Positions 34,922-43,839 of a stretch of 64,000 nucleotides of DNA are shown piece by piece. A program made the position numbers and the translations under genes. The notes under the pieces were generated by a model. It was not told the DNA's origin, made no database searches, and saw only the letters and a program-made list of their open reading frames with translations. The number at the start of each line of letters is the position of its first letter. Position 1 is the stretch's first letter. Source of the DNA: Sneathiella limimaris (GTDB lineage Bacteria > Pseudomonadota > Alphaproteobacteria > Sneathiellales > Sneathiellaceae); contig NZ_JABBYJ010000002.1 of assembly GCF_012932565.1 (NCBI RefSeq), forward strand, positions 186,001 through 250,000. The letters are read 5' to 3'.

Positions 34922-36721
34922 TTAGGCAACGAGATCTTCTTCATCAATTGCAAACAGAAGATCCGCTCCTTCCGTTACAGGGCCCAAAAGTGCTGCTACT
35001 TGAGGCAGGATCTGCGTTGCGAAAAACTTGGCTGTTGTAATCTTAGCGTTCAGGAATTTCGTGTCACTGTCACCAGCGTTTAGTAATTCCTGTGCTTTCA
35101 GTGCCGATTTAGCCAGCAGATAACCGCCAACAGTTGTTGCAAACATTCTAAGATAAGGTGTTGCGCCTGCAGGAGCAGCATTTGGATCATTTGGTGCATT
35201 CCGATACATCCAATCCGTCGCCTCTTTCAACGCTGTTACGGCGACACCTAACTGGCGTGAAATAACTTTCAAATCGTCATTTTCACCGTTGAGGCTATGG
35301 GCCATTTCATCCATTTCAGCAAGCAAAGTCCGAACAGGCTCACCGCCTTGCATACCGAGTTTCCGGCCGACAAGATCCAGCGCCTGAATTCCATTCGTGC
35401 CTTCATAGATCGGCAGAATACGGGAATCCCGGTAATACTGCCCAACACCGGTTTCTTCGATGAAGCCCATACCGCCGTGAATTTGAACAGCTGTTGAAGA
35501 CAGCTCAACGCCCAGATCAGTACACCAAGCTTTTGAAAGCGGTGTCAGGAGTTCTGCGAGCCCCATGCTGGCTTTTCGAACTTCTTCATCTGGGTGATTG
35601 TGGCCTTTGTCCAGGGCTGCACCGTTCAAATAAATCAGGCACCGCATCGCTTCGATCTGAGAGCGCATGGTCATCAGCATCCGACGAACGTCTGCATGCT
35701 TTACGATCGGTGCGCTTTCGCCTTTTGGTGTGCCTTGTGCCCGGCCCTGCTTGCGATCGAGCGCATATTCGACAGATTGCTGATAAGCACGTTCTGCAAT
35801 GGCAAGACCTTGCAGCCCAACGTTGAGGCGGGCATTGTTCATCATGGTGAACATGCATGCCATACCATTATTTTCGCCGCCAATCAGATACCCAACACAG
35901 TTCCCGTTATCCCCATAAGACATGACGCAAGTCGGGCTGGCATGGATACCAATTTTTTCTTCAACGGATACACATTTCAGGTCATTCCGTTCACCTAGAC
36001 TTCCGTCCTCATTAACGAGAAACTTCGGCACGATAAAGAGGGAGATCCCCTTGGTGCCTGCAGGTGATCCTGGTGTCCTGGCCAACACAAGATGGATAAT
36101 GTTTTCCGTCATCTCATGCTCACCATAAGTGATGAAGATTTTCTGACCACTGATCCGCCAACTACCATCTTCCGCAGGTTCTGCTTTCGTGCGAAGCGCT
36201 CCAACGTCTGAACCAGCATGACTTTCTGTCAGGTTCATGGTTGCGGTCCACTCACCCGTGACGAGCTTCTCAAGATACTTGTCTTTCTGCTCATCCGTTC
36301 CGTGGGCGATCAAGGATTCGATCGCGCCTTGTGTCAACAAAGGACAGAGCGCAAATGCAAGATTGGAGGCATTCCACATTTCAACGGTCGCCAAAGCAAC
36401 GGCCTGTGGCATCCCGCCACCACCGTAAGCTTCTGGACCTGCGATACCATTCCAGCCACCTTCTGCAAACTGAGCATAGGCATCTGCCCATCCGTCCGGT
36501 GAAGTCACGACACCGTCCTTTACAGAAGTACCTGCCAGATCACCGGGTTTATTCAGTGGGGAGAGAACATTCCCTGCCAGCTTTGACGCTTCCTCCAACA
36601 CGGCGGCCACTACATCACTTTCTGCATGAGCAAATGTTTCCATCTTTGCCAGTTCATCTACGCCGATGACATGATTGAGAACAAAGCTCATATCTTTGAG
36701 TGGTGCGCTATATTCGCCCAT
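34922..36721 (-). CDS. Acyl-CoA dehydrogenase, long form (DmdC-like family)
   Basis: 599 residues, FAD enzyme introducing a 2,3-double bond into an acyl-CoA. The start MGEYSAPLKDMSFVLNHVIG and the extra C-terminal domain of about 130 residues place it in the roughly 600-residue group that includes 3-methylmercaptopropionyl-CoA dehydrogenase DmdC and many uncharacterised members. FAD and substrate motifs are present: MNLTESHAGSDVGALRT and QIHGGMGFIEETGVGQYYRD; the catalytic Glu probably lies in LPIYEGTNGIQALDL. Start at 36721 with GGAATTTGGAA upstream. Specificity for sulfur substrates cannot be shown; no other dmd gene is seen here. Confidence 0.9.
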   Translation of the reverse strand: MGEYSAPLKDMSFVLNHVIGVDELAKMETFAHAESDVVAAVLEEASKLAGNVLSPLNKPGDLAGTSVKDGVVTSPDGWADAYAQFAEGGWNGIAGPEAYGGGGMPQAVALATVEMWNASNLAFALCPLLTQGAIESLIAHGTDEQKDKYLEKLVTGEWTATMNLTESHAGSDVGALRTKAEPAEDGSWRISGQKIFITYGEHEMTENIIHLVLARTPGSPAGTKGISLFIVPKFLVNEDGSLGERNDLKCVSVEEKIGIHASPTCVMSYGDNGNCVGYLIGGENNGMACMFTMMNNARLNVGLQGLAIAERAYQQSVEYALDRKQGRAQGTPKGESAPIVKHADVRRMLMTMRSQIEAMRCLIYLNGAALDKGHNHPDEEVRKASMGLAELLTPLSKAWCTDLGVELSSTAVQIHGGMGFIEETGVGQYYRDSRILPIYEGTNGIQALDLVGRKLGMQGGEPVRTLLAEMDEMAHSLNGENDDLKVISRQLGVAVTALKEATDWMYRNAPNDPNAAPAGATPYLRMFATTVGGYLLAKSALKAQELLNAGDSDTKFLNAKITTAKFFATQILPQVAALLGPVTEGADLLFAIDEEDLVA

Positions 36722-36845
36722 TTCCAAATTCCTTTTCAAAATTTGCTTATCGATATGGGAGCTGTTATGCCATATTACAGCTTCCAAAAAAAAGTGATTT
36801 ATGCCCGCTTTTGGCTGATTTCTAGTTTGCTTTCCTAAGGTATGT

Positions 36846-37805
36846 ATGTCTGAAACGGATAACGTCAAAAAACCGTCCCCTGAGTCCATTCAGGAGGCTG
36901 CCGATCTCTTGAACGCCGGGCAGTTGGTATCCTTCTCAACTGAAACGGTTTACGGGCTAGGTGCAGATGCGACAAATGACGTAGCGGTTGCAAGTATCTT
37001 TGAAGCAAAAGGCCGACCGTCCTTCAATCCGCTTATCGTTCATGTTCCCTCTATTGATGCAGCGAAGGAACTGGTTGAGTTCTCCCCTCTGGCTTTAAAA
37101 ATAGCCAACATGTTTTGGCCAGGCCCGTTGACCATGGTGTTGCCAAGAAGGGACACCTGTCCGGTTTCTAAATTGGCGAGCGCGGGCCTACCAACCTTGG
37201 CGATCCGGGTTCCAGCCCATCCTACTGCCCACCAATTACTGACAGCGTGCAAATGTCCTGTGGCCGCCCCAAGCGCAAATCCATCTGGCCAGATTAGCCC
37301 AACAACCGCAGAACATGTCCGCGACGGTTTAGGTGACAAAGTGAGCCTGATCCTTGATGGTGGTCCTGCTGAGGTTGGAGTGGAGAGTACCGTGATAGCG
37401 GTAACCGATGAAAAGATTACCCTCCTCCGCCCAGGTGGAATCACGCGTGAGGATCTGGAAAAGGCAACCGGATCTGAAGTTGCGGTCGCCTCTAAAGATA
37501 GTGAGATTACAAGCCCCGGTATGCTTCTCAGCCATTATGCGCCTAGCTGCCCGGTTCGGCTTGAAGCCAAATCCAAAAATGAAGGTGAAGCCTTTCTAGG
37601 ATTTGGGCCCGGCAGCGAAGATTTTGAAACCCTTAACCTTAGCCCTAAGGGCGATTTGAAGGAAGCTACCGCAAACCTCTTTGCGATGTTCCATCAACTT
37701 GATAAAACGAATGCTAAAACAATTGCTGTCGCATCAGTTCCAAACGCGGGACTGGGTGTCGCAATCAATGATCGACTAAAGCGCGCGGCAGCACCAAGGG
37801 GATAG
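36846..37805 (+). CDS. tsaC: L-threonylcarbamoyladenylate synthase (Sua5/YrdC type)
   Basis: Makes threonylcarbamoyl-AMP from Thr, bicarbonate and ATP for the t6A37 modification of ANN-decoding tRNAs. 319 residues, so it is the long Sua5 form. The YrdC domain (1-200) shows STETVYGLGADATN, FEAKGRPSFNPLIVHV, and the KRNTN-like basic pocket; the C-terminal Sua5 domain (220-319) includes SPGMLLSHYAPSCPV. The start is ATG at 36846. It is divergent from the acyl-CoA dehydrogenase gene, with the FAD oxidoreductase directly after. Confidence 0.93.
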   Translation: MSETDNVKKPSPESIQEAADLLNAGQLVSFSTETVYGLGADATNDVAVASIFEAKGRPSFNPLIVHVPSIDAAKELVEFSPLALKIANMFWPGPLTMVLPRRDTCPVSKLASAGLPTLAIRVPAHPTAHQLLTACKCPVAAPSANPSGQISPTTAEHVRDGLGDKVSLILDGGPAEVGVESTVIAVTDEKITLLRPGGITREDLEKATGSEVAVASKDSEITSPGMLLSHYAPSCPVRLEAKSKNEGEAFLGFGPGSEDFETLNLSPKGDLKEATANLFAMFHQLDKTNAKTIAVASVPNAGLGVAINDRLKRAAAPRG

Positions 37806-37808
37806 AAA

Positions 37809-39218
37809 ATGACAATCATAAAAGAATTTCAGGATGTTGTTGGCGAAAAAGCCGTTCTGACTGACCCTGCGGATATGAAGGGTTATCTTGTCGAGTGGCG
37901 TGATAAGTATGAAGGGACAGCTCTTGCAATTCTCCTACCGCAAACAACGGAAGAAGTCGCTGAAATCGTCAAAATCTGCGCAAAACACAAAACTCCTATT
38001 GTCCCGCAAGGCGGCAACACAAGCCTTGTCGGCGGCGGTATTCCCTTTGATGGCGGCGATGAGGTCATCATATCTCTCAAACGCATGAACAAGATCCGTG
38101 AAGTTGATGTCGCAGGTAGCACCTTAACTGTCGATGCAGGGTGCATTCTGGCAGACCTGCAAAAAGCTGCCGAAGACGAAGACCATATGTTCCCCCTACG
38201 GATCGGCTCAGAAGGCACTTGTCAGATCGGTGGCAACATCTCGACAAACGCAGGTGGTGTTCAAGTTCTTCATTACGGGAATACACGGGACCAGATACTC
38301 GGCCTTGAGGTCGTTCTTCCGAACGGGGACATCTGGAATGGGCTGACCAGTTTACGAAAAGACAATACAGGCTATGACCTAAAGCAACTTTTCATTGGCG
38401 GCGAAGGAACCCTCGGCATTGTCACTGGTGCTGTCGTGAAAATGTATCCGCGTCCCAAGTACCAGCAAATCGCCATGGTGGCTGTCACAGATGTCCCCGC
38501 TGCGATCAAGTTGCTTGGTCTTGCCCGTGGCATGAGCGGCGATCAGGTGACTGCGTTGGAGCTGATCCCGCGGATTGCCATTGATCTTGTGGTCAAGAAT
38601 GTCCCTGATTTTCCAGATCCCATGCCCGCCCGCTATGGCTGGCAAGTACTGATTGAACTCTCCTCCAGCGCGACCAAAGATCTTAAAGGACTTATGGAAC
38701 AAATCTTGGAAAAAGGGTTTGAGGATGGGATCATTCTGGATGCAATTGTCCCTGAAAGCCTGACGCAGCAGAATAAGCTTTGGCAGCTGCGGGAGGAAAT
38801 CTCAGCTGCTCAGAAACCGGAAGGCGGGTCTATCAAGCATGACATTTCTGTGCCCATTGCAAAAATTCCAGAATTCATTGAAAAAGCGGACAAAGCCGTT
38901 GCTGCCATTGCACCTGGCTTTCGGCCTGTCACCTTTGGACACCTGGGGGACGGCAACCTGCATTATAATCCCCTGCAACCGGAGGGCATGGATAAAGACG
39001 CCTATCTTGGAATGTGGTCAGAAATCAGCCGCGCCGTTCACGACATCGCCAATGAGCTTCGCGGTAGCATCAGCGCGGAACACGGAATTGGACGCCTGAA
39101 AAAGAATGACCTACCGCTTTACAAATCAGCTGTAGAGCTCGACATCATGCGAAAAATCAAAGCTGTGTTTGACCCTGATGGCATCATGAACCCTGGCAAA
39201 GTCTTACCTGACCAATAA
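37809..39218 (+). CDS. FAD-linked oxidoreductase of the GlcD/D-2-hydroxyglutarate dehydrogenase type
   Basis: 469 residues. A vanillyl-alcohol-oxidase-type FAD domain (30-210) shows VPQGGNTSLVGGGIP, GCILADLQKAAED, and NISTNAGGVQVLHYGNTRDQ; the FAD-oxidase C domain (220-465) has TFGHLGDGNLHYN, ISAEHGIGRLKK and FDPDGIMNPGKVLP. Relatives oxidise D-lactate, glycolate or D-2-hydroxyglutarate and pass electrons to the chain or an electron-transfer flavoprotein. No GlcE/GlcF partners follow, so the single-subunit D-2HGDH or D-LDH type fits better. It begins 3 bases after tsaC. Confidence 0.9.
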   Translation: MTIIKEFQDVVGEKAVLTDPADMKGYLVEWRDKYEGTALAILLPQTTEEVAEIVKICAKHKTPIVPQGGNTSLVGGGIPFDGGDEVIISLKRMNKIREVDVAGSTLTVDAGCILADLQKAAEDEDHMFPLRIGSEGTCQIGGNISTNAGGVQVLHYGNTRDQILGLEVVLPNGDIWNGLTSLRKDNTGYDLKQLFIGGEGTLGIVTGAVVKMYPRPKYQQIAMVAVTDVPAAIKLLGLARGMSGDQVTALELIPRIAIDLVVKNVPDFPDPMPARYGWQVLIELSSSATKDLKGLMEQILEKGFEDGIILDAIVPESLTQQNKLWQLREEISAAQKPEGGSIKHDISVPIAKIPEFIEKADKAVAAIAPGFRPVTFGHLGDGNLHYNPLQPEGMDKDAYLGMWSEISRAVHDIANELRGSISAEHGIGRLKKNDLPLYKSAVELDIMRKIKAVFDPDGIMNPGKVLPDQ

Positions 39219-39230
39219 GTCCATCATCGA

Positions 39231-41006
39231 TCAATGCAGGCTCGTGAGATAGTCTTGTTTTGCGGCAAGGCCTGGTATCAAGCTGGGAGTAACAGCCTTG
39301 GAGAAATTAAAGCCCTGCGCCTCGTGGCATCCGGCTTCTTTCAGGAATTCCATTTGCTCCTGGCTTTCAACACCTTCGGCCAGAATTTTCATCCCCAGGT
39401 TATAGCCAAGTGAAATGATGGTCTTGGCAATCACGGCATCGCTTTGATTGGTTAGAATACCGTCGATGAAACTTTTATCAATTTTGATAACAGAGGCTGG
39501 CAAGTGACTGAGATAGCTCAGAGAAGAATAGCCGGTTCCAAAATCATCAATAGAGAGGCTGACACCCATATCCTTCAACAGGTTCATGTTGATCTTGGTT
39601 TGACCCCGATCTTCCATGATCACGCTTTCTGTCAGCTCGATATCCAGAAATCTCGGCTCCAAGCCGGTCTCTTCCAAAATACGGCGAACCAGATTGACGA
39701 AATCCTCGCTTTGAAATTCATTGAGCGAAATATTTACAGCAACTGGGAATTCGGGAACCCCTTCAGCCGTCCAGCGCATTCTCTGCAAGCAGGCTTCCCG
39801 GATAACCCACTCACTAATTGGGCCCAGTAACCCAGATGCCTCAGCAATTGGAATGAAGGTATCAGCCGGCACATATTCGCCTGCTTCAGTTTTCCAGCGG
39901 AGCAAAGCTTCAACGCCAACCATTTTGCCAGTTTCTAATGAAATCTGTGGCTGATAATTCAAAAAGAGCTGCTTCTTTGCCATTCCTTCGCGGAGCGCCT
40001 TGTTGAGGGTAATCCGCCCATGAATTTCCACCTCAATCTGGCGATCATAGAAGCAATAACTCTTACCACCTGTCTTTAATGCACTAGCGAGCGCAGTGGC
40101 CGAGTTCTTCCAAAGCTTGTCAGCTGTCATTCCCTCAATTGGAAAACGGGTCAATCCAACAGCGGGCGTCATGTGAGGCAAGCCAAACTCGTCCGGGAGT
40201 TTCTTATCGAAAATATTGTAAATCAGCTGTGGAAGTGCGAGGTAATCATCCTCATTTTCAATCTTCACACAAACACCAAAGCCGTTACCAGACGTCCGTG
40301 CTAAAGCAATCGCGTTGGGGAAAAGTTTCACCAATTCTTCGGCAGCACGGCAAATCATTTCATCGCCAATGGAATACCCGAGGGCAATATTTAACTCTCC
40401 AAGCATATCCAGCACAAAATGCAGGACAGCAAACTGCTGATCTGCGCCTCGCCGGTCAATCTGTTTTTGAACAAGCTTTTTAAAGCTGCCTCGGTTGCCC
40501 AAGATTGTCAGGGTATCCTGATAGGCACTCTCATCGACATCTTCCAGCAGCAAAACGGTTTCAAGGCCGTTGGTAATATTTACAGCCAGCTGACGGAGCA
40601 GTTTGAAATCTTTTCCATCCCAGCTCCGGGTAGATTTCAGTAAAATCGCGCCGAGCTTTTTATCCCCCTTAGAAAGACATAAAGCTGCAGTATTATCCGT
40701 AAAAATGACGGATTTATCCTCCAAAGCCTGTTTAAGAAGGGCGTACTGGTATTTAGGCAGGTCATTGGGCACCTTGCCTTGCTTTGCGGTAACTGTGATC
40801 CCTCCGGTATCCGGCGAGACGGCAAGGAAAGCGCAATAGTCCAACTCTGGATATAGTGCTGACAGTTCAGACAAAACTGTCTGATAATAACTGCCGGTAT
40901 GACGACATGCCTGCATTTGTGATAGTGCCCGTAACAGCTTCTCTGTCTTGGGGGCGGACCCTATAATTTTTCCTTCTAATGAAGGAAATTTTCTTACTGA
41001 TGACAT
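39231..41006 (-). CDS. EAL-domain c-di-GMP phosphodiesterase with degenerate GGDEF domain
   Basis: 591 residues, no membrane segment. The N-terminal 170 residues look like a GAF-type sensory domain. A GGDEF-fold domain (about 175-330) follows with TSGNGFG in place of the catalytic GGDEF, so cyclase activity is unlikely. The EAL domain (about 335-590) is intact: GVEALLRWKTE, NISLNEFQ, LTESVIM, IDDFGTGYSSL and IDKSFI. It should hydrolyse c-di-GMP and lower motility-to-biofilm signalling. Start at ATG 41006; a TTG 16 codons upstream is open but has no clear ribosome site. Convergent with the FAD oxidoreductase gene. Confidence 0.9.
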   Translation of the reverse strand: MSSVRKFPSLEGKIIGSAPKTEKLLRALSQMQACRHTGSYYQTVLSELSALYPELDYCAFLAVSPDTGGITVTAKQGKVPNDLPKYQYALLKQALEDKSVIFTDNTAALCLSKGDKKLGAILLKSTRSWDGKDFKLLRQLAVNITNGLETVLLLEDVDESAYQDTLTILGNRGSFKKLVQKQIDRRGADQQFAVLHFVLDMLGELNIALGYSIGDEMICRAAEELVKLFPNAIALARTSGNGFGVCVKIENEDDYLALPQLIYNIFDKKLPDEFGLPHMTPAVGLTRFPIEGMTADKLWKNSATALASALKTGGKSYCFYDRQIEVEIHGRITLNKALREGMAKKQLFLNYQPQISLETGKMVGVEALLRWKTEAGEYVPADTFIPIAEASGLLGPISEWVIREACLQRMRWTAEGVPEFPVAVNISLNEFQSEDFVNLVRRILEETGLEPRFLDIELTESVIMEDRGQTKINMNLLKDMGVSLSIDDFGTGYSSLSYLSHLPASVIKIDKSFIDGILTNQSDAVIAKTIISLGYNLGMKILAEGVESQEQMEFLKEAGCHEAQGFNFSKAVTPSLIPGLAAKQDYLTSLH

Positions 41007-41167
41007 TTCTTGTACCAACAATACAATACCGCAAATAACGCGACGAGAAGCCAATTCAACCCTTCGAACCGATTCGGCTTCTCTTTACCTTAGGCCTTAT
41101 TTTCTGTCACTCCAACAGTAAAATTGAATTTTAATAAAATTTTATCTGTCAAGCCCCAGACATCAGA

Positions 41168-41863
41168 TCATTTCGGCGCAGTTGCCTGTGCAGCAAGATA
41201 CTTGCGGGCTTCATCATCCCATTTTCCTGTTGGTTTTCCGAACTCGGATCCTACCTTATAGCCCCGCCTCAATGCAGGCCTCTCCTTCAAGGCGTCGTAC
41301 CACCGACGAACGTTTGGGAATTTACTCAAATCTATTTCCTGGCGCTTGTAAGTTATGACCCAAGGCCAGATGGCCATGTCGGCGATCGAATAACTCCCAC
41401 ACACAAAGTCTCGCCCCTCAAGTCGTCGATCAAGTACGCCAAAAAGACGCAAGGCCTCGTTCATATAGCGCTCCTGGGCGTAAGGAATTGTCTCCGGCGC
41501 ATAAAACTTGAAGTGACCGTTTTGACCCAACATTGGCCCAAGCCCGCCCATCTGCCACATCAACCATTCCATGACCTCTTTTCGGCCACGTATATCTGAA
41601 GGAAGAAACTTGCCTGTCTTTTCCGCCAGATAGACAAGAATAGCGCCAGTTTCAAAAACTGAGATCGGTTCACCGCCGTCCTCAGGATCATGATCAACAA
41701 TCGCAGGCATTCTATTGTTGGGACTAATCTTCAGGAACTCTTCCTTGAACTGGTCACCCCGACCGATATTGACTGGGATAACCTTGTAATCAAGGCCCAT
41801 TTCTTCGAGCGCTATTGATATTTTCCAGCCGTTTGGCGTTGGCCAATAATAAAGATCTATCAT
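41168..41863 (-). CDS. Glutathione S-transferase, YfcG/Nu-class-like
   Basis: 231 residues. The thioredoxin-fold N-terminus reads MIDLYYWPTPNGWKISIALE, with TPNGWK being the glutathione site of the YfcG/YghU group, and NNRMPAIVDHDPEDGG with cis-Pro; SVFETGAILVYLAEK binds the glutathione glutamyl part. The alpha-helical C-domain contains SIADMAIWPWV. Nu-class enzymes act as disulfide-bond oxidoreductases and peroxidases using two glutathiones. The ATG overlaps the stop of the upstream HCCA-isomerase-like gene by 4 bases (ATGA), so the two are translationally coupled. Confidence 0.9.
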   Translation of the reverse strand: MIDLYYWPTPNGWKISIALEEMGLDYKVIPVNIGRGDQFKEEFLKISPNNRMPAIVDHDPEDGGEPISVFETGAILVYLAEKTGKFLPSDIRGRKEVMEWLMWQMGGLGPMLGQNGHFKFYAPETIPYAQERYMNEALRLFGVLDRRLEGRDFVCGSYSIADMAIWPWVITYKRQEIDLSKFPNVRRWYDALKERPALRRGYKVGSEFGKPTGKWDDEARKYLAAQATAPK

Positions 41864-42471
41864 CCGCGCGATCCGTTCAATTTAGCCTCGATCAATTGCA
41901 ACCGATCATTCCCGAAATACATATCCGTGCGATCCAAATAAAGGGTAGGTGACCCAAACCCGCCACGATCGATGAGCTCTTGTGTTGTGTCTTTCAACTT
42001 GTCTTTATAGGTCTGGTCGTTGATCTTTTCAAAATAGGCTGTTTTATCCATTCCAACCGACGTCACGATATCTGAGAGGATCTCTTCCTGAGAAATATCT
42101 GCAAGATCCGTCCAATAGCGCTTAAACACTGCCCGCGCGTAAGGGACCAGACAATCTTCTTCGAGCGCGACGAAAGCACCTCGCATGGCTTTAACACTAT
42201 TTACAGGGAAGACGGGTGGCTGACCGATCTCGATACCGACTAATTCGGCCCAGTCCTTCATATCTTTGCGAGAGTATATCTGTTTCGCTGGAACAGGATT
42301 TTCCCGACTTGCGTAAACAGATGGATTAACTGCGTTAAACACACCGCCAACCAGGATGGGTTTGTAAATAACATCAAGATCCGTGTGCCGGGTTAGCAGA
42401 TCTTGTAAGCCTTCAAATCCCAAATATGTCCAGGGACTTGAACAATCGAAAAAAAACTCCAGCGTGGACAT
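41860..42471 (-). CDS. 2-Hydroxychromene-2-carboxylate isomerase/DsbA-like (kappa GST) protein
   Basis: 203 residues. It starts STLEFFFDCSSPWTYLGFEG, the kappa-class glutathione site with Ser as the catalytic residue (CSSPWTY), has PPVFPVNSVKAMRGAF in the middle and GGFGSPTLYLDRTDMYFGND at the end, the cis-Pro and substrate part. Named members isomerise hydroxychromene carboxylates in naphthalene breakdown, but many only share the fold. GGGAGG precedes the ATG. Coupled with the Nu-class GST, it probably handles electrophiles or a glutathione adduct. Confidence 0.87.
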   Translation of the reverse strand: MSTLEFFFDCSSPWTYLGFEGLQDLLTRHTDLDVIYKPILVGGVFNAVNPSVYASRENPVPAKQIYSRKDMKDWAELVGIEIGQPPVFPVNSVKAMRGAFVALEEDCLVPYARAVFKRYWTDLADISQEEILSDIVTSVGMDKTAYFEKINDQTYKDKLKDTTQELIDRGGFGSPTLYLDRTDMYFGNDRLQLIEAKLNGSRG

Positions 42472-42583
42472 AAGTAACCTCCCATTTTTCTTTTTTATCG
42501 GAACGCGCCCTTTTTTTATCAGGCTAGTTTAAAATCAAGCCCTTCGCAAACACTCCTTACCCCAATTGTGAACACATCACATT

Positions 42584-43717
42584 TTACTTTGAGGATTGCG
42601 GTGCAACCTTTATCACCTCGATACAGCTCGCCTGCCAGAGGTAGGGATCCAGTCTTTTTCGCAACGGAAATAATTGAGAGTTTTTCTGACTTTCTGGCTT
42701 AGCTAATACTTCAAACTCAACCTTTTGAAGGAACTGCTCGTAATCATTTGCATCTAGAGGTCGCTTCACTGGAAGTGACAAGTTAACCTCAACAGGTTCT
42801 GCCCCCATCTTCATGACCTTGCCTTTATAAAGGACGGTTCTATTCCTTCTAGCTGTGAGTTGAATATATCCACTACCCTCGCCAATGATCTGTAGCTTGA
42901 AATCGGCCGACATTGGACAGGCTCCCCGAAGATTACGAGGGCCGGAAAGGATCTCAACTTTTTCCAGTTTTAAAAACGATGATTTTGGAAAAATTGCACC
43001 GGTTTCACTTCCTTGAAGTGCCAGTGGCTTCGTTTTACGAATTTTAAGATTTGGATCAGCTTGGTAGCGAACAGGAACTGACAACTCCTTGATTAAAACT
43101 TTGCTGCTACGGCTGAGAGTTTTAATGCGTTTCGTCGTTTTATTTTGGTCGAATTCTGTGCAGATGACTTCCAATCGAAAGGGCAGTTGATATTGAAACA
43201 CCTGATCTTTCTGGAGATAGTTAAGGCGCGCCTTCTCACTCTTCGCTTTTTGAAGCAGCAAATCCTTAAACCTCTCCAGCAATTTCAGTTGATGCGGGGT
43301 TCCATCCAATAGGCTGCCAGCCACTTTCAGCTGAGTTTTTCCCTCAAAACTTGTCTTGCTAATGTCCTCACCTTGATAAACCTTTTGGCTCCAATAACTA
43401 TCGTTATACGAACCAAGCCCCAACAGAACCGAAGAGATATACCAACCCTTGATGGATATGTTGCTTTCAACGCGGTCGGGATTGCAGCCGCCCTTCGCCT
43501 CCAACTCAAGATTAATGCTGTCACTCTTGACCGAGAGTATCACTTTGTCCAACTGGTGTGACGGATCGCTATTATTGATGCGAAATGGCTCTACCTTGCC
43601 AACCTTCTCAAGCGACAAGGCCAGCACCTCAGTAGCTTTATCCACCTCCGCCCTCGAAGGGGTCAGCGCCAAAAAGGTCAGGAAACCAGCAAAAAATAAA
43701 AGAAAGACCTGTCTCAT
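42584..43717 (-). CDS. Secreted hypothetical protein
   Basis: 377 residues; no family recognised. Signal peptide MRQVFLLFFAGFLTFLALTP, cut near SRA-E. The mature part is rich in Lys, Leu and beta strands, with Cys at GGCNPDRVE, VICTEFDQN, RGACPMS and QASCIEV, suggesting disulfides in the periplasm or outside. A segment LQIIGEGSGYIQLTARRNRT near residue 280 looks like an Ig-like beta strand region. It has its own gap on both sides and is probably monocistronic. Its length and composition do not suggest an enzyme I know. Confidence 0.6.
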   Translation of the reverse strand: MRQVFLLFFAGFLTFLALTPSRAEVDKATEVLALSLEKVGKVEPFRINNSDPSHQLDKVILSVKSDSINLELEAKGGCNPDRVESNISIKGWYISSVLLGLGSYNDSYWSQKVYQGEDISKTSFEGKTQLKVAGSLLDGTPHQLKLLERFKDLLLQKAKSEKARLNYLQKDQVFQYQLPFRLEVICTEFDQNKTTKRIKTLSRSSKVLIKELSVPVRYQADPNLKIRKTKPLALQGSETGAIFPKSSFLKLEKVEILSGPRNLRGACPMSADFKLQIIGEGSGYIQLTARRNRTVLYKGKVMKMGAEPVEVNLSLPVKRPLDANDYEQFLQKVEFEVLAKPESQKNSQLFPLRKRLDPYLWQASCIEVIKVAPQSSK

Positions 43718-43788
43718 CGGTATATTTCACCAGATCGGGATTTTCCAGACAACAACTCTTTCCAAGGCACTCGACAAACAAAAGAAAC

Positions 43789-43809
43789 GGCGAGCCAATT
43801 TGGCCCGCC
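43789..43809 (-). terminator. Terminator of the acyl-CoA gene cluster
   Basis: Arms GGCGAGCC (43789-43796) and GGCCCGCC (43802-43809) pair with one mismatch. On the minus strand they are followed by GTTTCTTTTGTTT. It ends the CitE-like gene and the operon before it. Confidence 0.65.
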
Positions 43810-43839
43810 TGATATAGCACTTCAATTTACCCTCAGTCG

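Noticed and set aside
34922-36721. DmdC (dimethylsulfoniopropionate degradation) as a firm call
   Set aside because: The roughly 600-residue acyl-CoA dehydrogenase family is broad, and no dmdA, dmdB or dmdD is present in the window. Only the family is claimed.
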